DNA from: Helicobacteraceae bacterium
GTDB lineage: Bacteria > Campylobacterota > Campylobacteria > Campylobacterales > Sulfurimonadaceae
Direction of reading: 5' to 3'
Assembly (NCBI GenBank): GCA_027056525.1
Contig: JALUKO010000389.1
Location: forward strand, 1-6,403
DNA: 6,403 nucleotides
Shown here: piece after piece, positions 1 through 4,180 of the stretch
Layout of the letters: the number at the start of each line of letters is the position of its first letter
How positions within the stretch are numbered: the stretch's first letter is position 1
Notes under the pieces: model-generated
Seen by the model: the letters and a program-made list of their open reading frames with translations, nothing else
What the model was told of the DNA's origin: nothing
The model's database searches: none
Program-made: the position numbers and the translations under genes

Positions 1-314
1 GATTCGAATTTGTCAGTGATAATGCCGTTTTTTACTTTAACTGCGGCGATTTCAATAATTTGATGTTTCTCTATTTTTGAACCATTCGTTTCAATATCAA
101 CGATACAAAATTCAGCATCACCAAAAGGTATGAATTTTGTTGCAAAGTAAAAATATCCCTGATGTTTCACTATCTCAAGACCCTGTGCATGCCAAAGTTC
201 AATATTGAGATCTATATCATCATTGAGCTGTTTTTTTAGTGATTCAAGGCAAAGACCTTTGGAAGATAACTTGGAGATGCTTTTGGAGTCGAGATCAAAA
301 TTTTCAGTGAGCAT
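1..314 (-). CDS. dnaQ: DnaQ-like 3'-5' exonuclease (DNA polymerase III epsilon-type), partial, N-terminal 104 residues
   Basis: The gene starts at an ATG (314-312) and runs off the left edge, so only the first 104 codons are present. Near residues 69-78 it reads FCIVDIETNG, the Exo I motif of DEDD-family exonucleases; D73 and E75 are the expected metal-binding acids. The next stretch, HQIIEIAAVKVKNG, matches the usual strand after Exo I. Members of this family remove mismatched 3' ends during replication or repair. About 68 residues precede the exonuclease domain, longer than in E. coli DnaQ; the stretch LESLKKQLNDD to YFYFATKF may be a small winged-helix-like domain (inference). The start overlaps the trpF end by 11 nt; an in-frame stop just upstream (320-318) leaves no earlier start, and no good ribosome site is seen, so coupling to trpF is likely. 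Whether it is the true replicative epsilon subunit or a repair paralogue cannot be decided from this fragment. Confidence 0.87.
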   Translation of the reverse strand, partial: MLTENFDLDSKSISKLSSKGLCLESLKKQLNDDIDLNIELWHAQGLEIVKHQGYFYFATKFIPFGDAEFCIVDIETNGSKIEKHQIIEIAAVKVKNGIITDKFE

Positions 315-888
315 TTGTTATGAACTTTTTCATTTTATCTATATCTTTTTTGCCATATTCTTTTTCCACTCCACTGCTCACATCAACAGCATAAAAGCCA
401 TAAGGCTTCAGGGAAGAGACATTATCCGCATCAAGACCACCTGCAAGGATGATTTTTGAACATTCAATATTTTCAAACCACTCAATATTTATGCGTTTAC
501 CGGCTCCACCATAACTTTCACAGTATGCATCAACTAGCCTGTACTCATCGCTATAGCGTACAATGTCCTCTTGTGATCGTGCGCGAATAACTCTTATAAA
601 TGGGATTTCAAGCTCTTCATACAAATGTTCGTCTGCTTCAAAATGTATCTGAGCAAGTGTTGCACCGGTTAGTCTGCAAATAGAGTTGATGGTAGAAGCG
701 TCCTCATTAACAAACAAAGCAACCTTCTCTATAAAGGGCGGTAGTTGTTCGATAATGCTTTTAGCCTGTTTTGCATCGAGATATCTGGGTGATTTTTTAT
801 AAAACACAAATCCCAGCGCATCTGCTCCTGCTTCTATTGCACCAAGAGCATCTTCGAGAGATGTTATGCCACATATTTTTGTACGCAC
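304..888 (-). CDS. trpF: Phosphoribosylanthranilate isomerase
   Basis: TrpF converts N-(5'-phosphoribosyl)anthranilate to the carboxyphenylamino-deoxyribulose phosphate in tryptophan synthesis, in the cytoplasm, by an Amadori rearrangement on a TIM barrel. The 194-residue length is normal for a monofunctional enzyme. Visible motifs are KICGIT at 4-9 with catalytic Cys6, GFVFYKKSPRY at 26-36, the putative general acid Asp120 in RLVDAY, GGAGKRI at 127-133, the phosphate-binding LAGGL at 148-152 and AVDVSSGVE at 167-175. The usual QLHG-like segment reads QIHFE here, so its glycine is absent. The start is GTG, chosen because AAAGGAT lies 7-8 nt upstream and the KICG motif begins right after it. 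The gene sits between rpe and dnaQ with a 25-nt gap after rpe, not next to other trp genes within this window, and there is no room for a trp attenuator. It overlaps the dnaQ start by 11 nt. Confidence 0.95.
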   Translation of the reverse strand: MRTKICGITSLEDALGAIEAGADALGFVFYKKSPRYLDAKQAKSIIEQLPPFIEKVALFVNEDASTINSICRLTGATLAQIHFEADEHLYEELEIPFIRVIRARSQEDIVRYSDEYRLVDAYCESYGGAGKRINIEWFENIECSKIILAGGLDADNVSSLKPYGFYAVDVSSGVEKEYGKKDIDKMKKFITNAH

Positions 889-895
889 TCACTGT

Positions 896-902
896 ATCCT
901 TT
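896..902 (-). promoter_or_regulatory. Ribosome binding site of trpF
   Basis: On the minus strand AAAGGAT is followed after 7 nt by a GTG. This site decides the trpF start, since no ATG is available before the KICGIT motif. It occupies most of the short gap after the rpe stop, so translation of trpF can begin independently although it shares an mRNA with rpe. Confidence 0.75.
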
Positions 903-913
903 GTGTTTGATAA

Positions 914-1555
914 TTATATCTGTAGGCTCTCAATAGCCTTTTTTTTGCTTGCATGTTTAAATACATAACTGCCCGCAACCACAACATCTACCCCTGCATC
1001 TTTAAGTGCATGAATATTTTTGTCACTCACTCCGCCATCAACTTCTATGAGACAGTTTGGATTGATCTTATTTCTCAGTTCATTGAGTTTTTTTGCTTTT
1101 TTGAGAACACTTGGTATAAAACTTTGCCCTCCAAATCCCGGGTTAACACTCATAAGAAGAACCATGTCTAAATCTTCCAAGAGATACTCTATGCACTCCG
1201 GAGGTGTATGAGGATTTAGCACTATTGCAGGTTTGATTCCGTATGAACGAATTTTTTGTATCAGTCTGTGAGGATGTTTTTCCTCTTCTATATGAAAAGA
1301 GATATACTCTGGTTTCAGTGGTGCGAAAAGTTCGACAAAAAAAGTGTTGTTCTCCACCATAAGATGAATGTCGAGTGGTTTTGTAGCGCACTTTGCAATT
1401 GCTGAGACTACGACCGGTCCTATTGTCAAGTTGGGAACAAAATGCCCATCCATTACATCTACGTGAACAAGATCACATCCATCATTACAAATTGCTTCAA
1501 CATCTCGCTGTAAGTTTCCAAAATCTGCTGAGAGTACACTAGGAGCTACAAGCAT
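914..1555 (-). CDS. rpe: Ribulose-phosphate 3-epimerase
   Basis: Rpe interconverts D-ribulose 5-phosphate and D-xylulose 5-phosphate in the pentose phosphate pathway (and the Calvin cycle where present), in the cytoplasm. The 213-residue protein has the full set of family motifs: APSVLSADF at 4-12, HVDVMDGHFVPN at 31-42, DIHLMV at 62-67, LNPHTP at 113-118, MSVNPGFGGQSFI at 135-147, EVDGGV at 171-176 and AGSYVF at 194-199. The metal ligands known for the family fall at His31, Asp33, His64 and Asp173, with Asp33 and Asp173 as the acid-base pair, so the enzyme should be active. The ATG start has AAAGGT about 6 nt upstream. It lies 37 nt after the CheX-like gene and 25 nt before trpF. Closeness of rpe to a dnaQ gene is recalled from Campylobacter and Helicobacter; trpF is inserted between them here. 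Confidence 0.97.
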   Translation of the reverse strand: MLVAPSVLSADFGNLQRDVEAICNDGCDLVHVDVMDGHFVPNLTIGPVVVSAIAKCATKPLDIHLMVENNTFFVELFAPLKPEYISFHIEEEKHPHRLIQKIRSYGIKPAIVLNPHTPPECIEYLLEDLDMVLLMSVNPGFGGQSFIPSVLKKAKKLNELRNKINPNCLIEVDGGVSDKNIHALKDAGVDVVVAGSYVFKHASKKKAIESLQI

Positions 1556-1560
1556 AATAA

Positions 1561-1566
1561 ACCTTT
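1561..1566 (-). promoter_or_regulatory. Ribosome binding site of rpe
   Basis: AAAGGT on the minus strand ends 5 nt before the rpe ATG (AAGG core 6 nt away). It supports the ATG at 1555-1553, which places APSVLSADF at the expected N-terminal position. The 37-nt gap upstream shows no obvious terminator hairpin, so read-through from the CheX-like gene is expected. Confidence 0.65.
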
Positions 1567-1592
1567 GTTTTTAAGTTCGGTATTTTATCCAA

Positions 1593-2987
1593 TTATCTGG
1601 TTAGGAAAAATAAAAATTTATCATTATCAAAAGAGAGATCTACTTGAACACCTTTTCTTCCCTGCGTTATTTCAAGTAAAGACTCAATATTTGGGTAGGT
1701 TCTAGGCAGTGTAATATCTACACTTATATCTTCATCTAAAAGTAGGGTTTTTATCTTACCACCTACGATATTTACAAGTTCTGCAAGAGAATCGAGCACA
1801 AGTTCCATATCGTCAGTTTTTTCTCCAATGAGAAGTTCACACGCTGTTTTGGCAATATTTGTGGGAAAAACAAGGATGACCATGCCGTCAATATCTCCAT
1901 AAAAACCTATGGAACTTGCTATTTTATCCTTGGTTTGCTCAATGATTATATCGTGAACTTCTGCTTTTTCTTTTGCTGCTTTGGAGTTCGTCATCATCTC
2001 TATGGTCGCTACGGTAGCATCTATAAAGTTTGGAAGTTCGGTAACTATCCCTTTGTTGATCACTCTTTTGTTTTTTATATTGGCGCCGGCACTTGCTCCA
2101 AGCTCTTTGAGGAGTTCTTTATCTTGCAAAATATCATCCATCTGCTCAAAAAACATGATTCCTGAATCCTCAAGCGTTTCTTTAAAAGTTGGAGGGGTTT
2201 TTTCAAAATTCATGCCGACAAAACATATGGTTGCATTGTATTCTGCAGCAGATGAAGCAAGTTTTGAGAAAAAGTTAAGTGCATGAATATTCATAGAAAC
2301 AACTTTGTATGCATCAAAGATAAAGAGTCGAAACCCTACATTGAGTGAGTTGTTATGGTAAGCGATATTAAAAGTGTTGCCGATCTCGACATCTAAGAAT
2401 GAGGAAACCGTGTAGATAATGGCATTACCGGTAACTCTGGTTGCTACTTTTTGTCCCATCTGCCCCAAATAGGTGTCTTCAATAATAACATCGTAAGCAT
2501 TTTGTGCTGATGCTTTGTTTAAAAATTCACTTTCACTTTGTGCAATGACAGGGTTATGCCCATTATCATGAAGTTCAATTGCCATTGCAGAGCGTTGAGA
2601 TTTGTCCTCACTGTACAGAAGCACGGATCTGTTTTGATTTTTATAGTTTGCTGCAAAGAGTGTTGCGATCTCTTCAGTTTTAAAAATTGAAAAGTTGATA
2701 TCATCTTTGTAAAATTTGAGTATGGCATTATATTTTTTCTTATCGATATCGCAAAACCCTACAGTTGCATGGTTGGCAGCGCGAACTTTTAAAAACATTT
2801 TAACAAATGCATCCAAACCGTTGCGATTGAAAAATACAACTTTTTTAAGCGAGACTAAAATCATGTCCACTTTTAGGTTGGATGTGGCTTCTATATCTTC
2901 AATACTTAAAAAAGAGCTGGTTTTGTTGCCGTCTAAAAAACCTTGAGGTATAAAAATACCTATACCGTTTTTTACAATCGCTCTCAT
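1593..2987 (-). CDS. Multidomain signalling protein: STAS-like, receiver-like, STAS-like and C-terminal CheX-like phosphatase domain
   Basis: I do not recognise this 464-residue protein as a named gene. The C-terminus (about 318-464) resembles CheX/CheC-type CheY-P phosphatases: the segment DSLAELVN keeps the D/S-x3-E-x2-N motif as D399, E403 and N406, followed by IVGGKIKT as in CheX helices. The N-terminus (about 1-112) looks like a STAS domain, with KVVFFNRNGLDAF at 49-61 in place of the usual D-S-S/T-G phosphorylation loop. Residues about 119-195 look like a response-regulator receiver, with E127/D128 as a possible acid pair and D171 in YDVIIEDTYLG as a possible phosphoacceptor, but no clear C-terminal lysine. 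Residues about 217-288 again look STAS-like. No signal peptide or membrane span is visible, so it is probably cytoplasmic. The ATG overlaps the stop of the upstream HDOD gene as ATGA. A role in dephosphorylating a CheY-like partner is inference; the domain borders are judged by eye. Confidence 0.65.
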   Translation of the reverse strand: MRAIVKNGIGIFIPQGFLDGNKTSSFLSIEDIEATSNLKVDMILVSLKKVVFFNRNGLDAFVKMFLKVRAANHATVGFCDIDKKKYNAILKFYKDDINFSIFKTEEIATLFAANYKNQNRSVLLYSEDKSQRSAMAIELHDNGHNPVIAQSESEFLNKASAQNAYDVIIEDTYLGQMGQKVATRVTGNAIIYTVSSFLDVEIGNTFNIAYHNNSLNVGFRLFIFDAYKVVSMNIHALNFFSKLASSAAEYNATICFVGMNFEKTPPTFKETLEDSGIMFFEQMDDILQDKELLKELGASAGANIKNKRVINKGIVTELPNFIDATVATIEMMTNSKAAKEKAEVHDIIIEQTKDKIASSIGFYGDIDGMVILVFPTNIAKTACELLIGEKTDDMELVLDSLAELVNIVGGKIKTLLLDEDISVDITLPRTYPNIESLLEITQGRKGVQVDLSFDNDKFLFFLTR

Positions 2988-3781
2988 GCAATATCCATTA
3001 GCGTAGAGAACGCTTCATATATATCACCGATATACTCTACTTGGAAGTCTATGAAGTCATTTAACCCGGCTTCAATATTTTGAGCTTGAGAGAGTTCATA
3101 GAACAAAAGCAGGTGCATCCATTTTCCAAGTTTGTCGATCTCTTCATTTTCTGAAGGTTTGACTCCTGAAGATGCCTGTACTATCTGTGCTATTTTTGAA
3201 GGCATTTCCCATTTTATTGAGATTTGTTCACAAATATCAAAAAGATCTTTGTTGCATAATCTTTGTAAGATTGTATTATAATCAAGTGCTTTAGCAGTTC
3301 GTAAAATATTCACATCTTCAATTTTTTCACAAAAAAGTGCTTCTGAGACAATAATACTTGCAGGAAGAAGAGTTATGGCACTTTCTATATCTTTGTCTTT
3401 GATCTCTAGATGTGCGAGAATCATTTGCCACTTTTTAGAGAGATTGGCCTGAAGGTTTTCAAAGCTGCTTGCGTTGAGCTTGAAAAGTTGCCATTTACTT
3501 GGAGAAAGTAAACTTATCATATAGTTATATACAGCTTGTTGAGAGCCTGAAACACCAAGTATGCCAAATATTTGAGAAATATCGCTTACTTCATTTTTAA
3601 AGCCATAAACCGCTTTATTTACCAAGTTCTTTAAGTAAGCTTTAAGTGCAAGATCACTTTGAGCTGCTTTTGCAGCTTGGATCAGTTCCCCTTTGTTGAG
3701 CAGAAAAATTGTTTTTTTCAATGCCAAAGGGGCTGGAGGAATCTTGTCAATATAATTATTTATCTTTTGTGTTGTAATCAC
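2984..3781 (-). CDS. HDOD domain protein
   Basis: The 265-residue protein has the layout of an HDOD domain (about residues 12-207), a metal-free relative of HD phosphohydrolases found in bacterial signalling and motility proteins. It opens with KIPPAPLALKKTIFLLN (the P-x-x-P start), followed by AAQSDLALKAYLKNLVNKAVYG at 38-60, which matches the family's D-P-x-L...N-S-x-x-Y-G helix, and ISQIFGILGV. The later SIKWEMPSKIAQIVQASSG matches the W-x-L-P...H-H region, but the histidines are replaced, and the family's G-L-L-H-D-I-G segment reads TLLPASIIVS, so hydrolase activity is not expected. The start is GTG; an in-frame stop at 3808-3806 and absence of any ATG between leave this as the earliest usable start, with only a weak ribosome site. 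It is first in the leftward gene set and its stop overlaps the CheX-like ATG, suggesting a 1:1 partner. C. jejuni has an HDOD protein needed for motility (recalled), which is consistent with a chemotaxis link. Confidence 0.75.
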   Translation of the reverse strand: MITTQKINNYIDKIPPAPLALKKTIFLLNKGELIQAAKAAQSDLALKAYLKNLVNKAVYGFKNEVSDISQIFGILGVSGSQQAVYNYMISLLSPSKWQLFKLNASSFENLQANLSKKWQMILAHLEIKDKDIESAITLLPASIIVSEALFCEKIEDVNILRTAKALDYNTILQRLCNKDLFDICEQISIKWEMPSKIAQIVQASSGVKPSENEEIDKLGKWMHLLLFYELSQAQNIEAGLNDFIDFQVEYIGDIYEAFSTLMDIA

Positions 3782-3812
3782 TTTTTGTACTGCTTGTTGT
3801 TGAAATCAATGT

Positions 3813-3839
3813 ATTTTAGCCGTATAAACATAAAATCAA
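3813..3839 (-). promoter_or_regulatory. Candidate promoter of the leftward (HDOD) operon
   Basis: On the minus strand TTGATT (3839-3834) and TAAAAT (3818-3813) are separated by 15 bp, somewhat short for a sigma-70 promoter. Transcription would start near 3806, giving a leader of about 25 nt to the GTG. The region is very AT-rich and other boxes are possible, for example TATGAT further upstream at 3869-3864. Confidence 0.35.
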
Positions 3840-3933
3840 TATAAATGTTTAAGTATTTTGGAGTATCATACTATCTACATAGAAGAATACAAAATAGTTG
3901 CAGAATGGCTTAAGTTCAAGTTTTGCTTTGACT

Positions 3934-3942
3934 TGGTATAAT
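3934..3942 (+). promoter_or_regulatory. Extended -10 promoter of rpmB
   Basis: TGGTATAAT provides a perfect TATAAT (3937-3942) with the TG extension one base upstream. Transcription should start near 3948, leaving a leader of about 30 nt before the rpmB ATG. There is no good -35 at the right distance, which is normal for sigma-70 promoters of Campylobacterota. An imperfect inverted repeat covers the -35 position. Confidence 0.75.
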
Positions 3943-3965
3943 TCGCAACTTTTAAAAACCTAAAC

Positions 3966-3970
3966 AAGGA
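3966..3970 (+). promoter_or_regulatory. Ribosome binding site of rpmB
   Basis: AAGGA lies 7 nt before the rpmB ATG, an ideal distance, and fixes the start whose product begins MARRCAISGKGP as in other L28 proteins. Confidence 0.85.
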
Positions 3971-3977
3971 ACTTAGT

Positions 3978-4166
3978 ATGGCAAGAAGATGTGCTATTAG
4001 CGGCAAAGGCCCAATGAGCGGGAACAATGTTTCTCACGCTAAAAATAGAACTAAGCGTCGTTTTTTACTTAACTTAAGAACAGTTCGTATAACATTGGAA
4101 GATGGTACAACGAAAAAAATTAAGATTTCTGCTAAAGAATTACGTACACTTAAGAAAAATTCATAA
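3978..4166 (+). CDS. rpmB: 50S ribosomal protein L28
   Basis: L28 is a small basic protein of the large ribosomal subunit. The 62-residue product has the family N-terminus RRCAISGKGPMSGNNVSHA, then NRTKRRFLLNLRTVRI, and the C-terminal KIKISAKELRTLKK, and is full length for Campylobacterota L28. Only one cysteine (Cys5) is present, so it is the zinc-free type. The family usually has FLPNLR where this protein has FLLNLR, a small change of unknown effect. It has its own extended -10 promoter and AAGGA ribosome site and is first in the rightward gene set, 14 nt before the potassium channel gene; the same rpmB-channel order is recalled in H. pylori. Confidence 0.98.
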   Translation: MARRCAISGKGPMSGNNVSHAKNRTKRRFLLNLRTVRITLEDGTTKKIKISAKELRTLKKNS

Positions 4167-4167
4167 A

Positions 4168-4173
4168 TTAGGA
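4168..4173 (+). promoter_or_regulatory. Ribosome binding site deciding the TTG start of the K+ channel
   Basis: TTAGGA, two bases after the rpmB stop, ends 7 nt before a TTG. No ATG is present near the start of the channel reading frame, so this moderate site marks the full-length start. It is a weaker match to the anti-Shine-Dalgarno than the internal site at 4543-4549. Confidence 0.65.
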
Positions 4174-4180
4174 ATTTAGA

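Larger units (their letters stand above)
3782..3977. other. Divergent intergenic region between the HDOD operon and the rpmB operon
   Basis: This 196-bp AT-rich stretch holds the promoters for both operons. It contains an 11-bp palindrome AGTATCATACT (3862-3872), a repeated AAATCAAT sequence (3803-3810 and 3833-3840, 30 bp apart), an imperfect inverted repeat at 3912-3934 and an extended -10 box for rpmB. No open reading frame of note, tRNA or structured leader is seen. Confidence 0.85.

Noticed and set aside
889..913. Leader peptide or attenuator in front of trpF
   Set aside because: The 25-nt gap holds only a ribosome site; there is no room for a tryptophan-rich leader or competing hairpins.
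1143..1391. Minus-strand open frame of 82 codons within rpe in another frame
   Set aside because: Out-of-frame shadow of rpe, whose motifs are complete across this region.
1981..2286. Plus-strand open frame of 101 codons opposite the CheX-like gene
   Set aside because: Shadow of the minus-strand gene; its composition is typical of antisense frames and no family features are seen.
3929..3934. TTGACT next to TATAAT as a -35 box
   Set aside because: It lies only about three bases from the -10, far too close; the promoter is better explained by the extended -10.
3943..3977. Riboswitch or L28 autoregulatory leader before rpmB
   Set aside because: The predicted leader is about 30 nt and has no stable hairpin, too short for known riboswitch classes.
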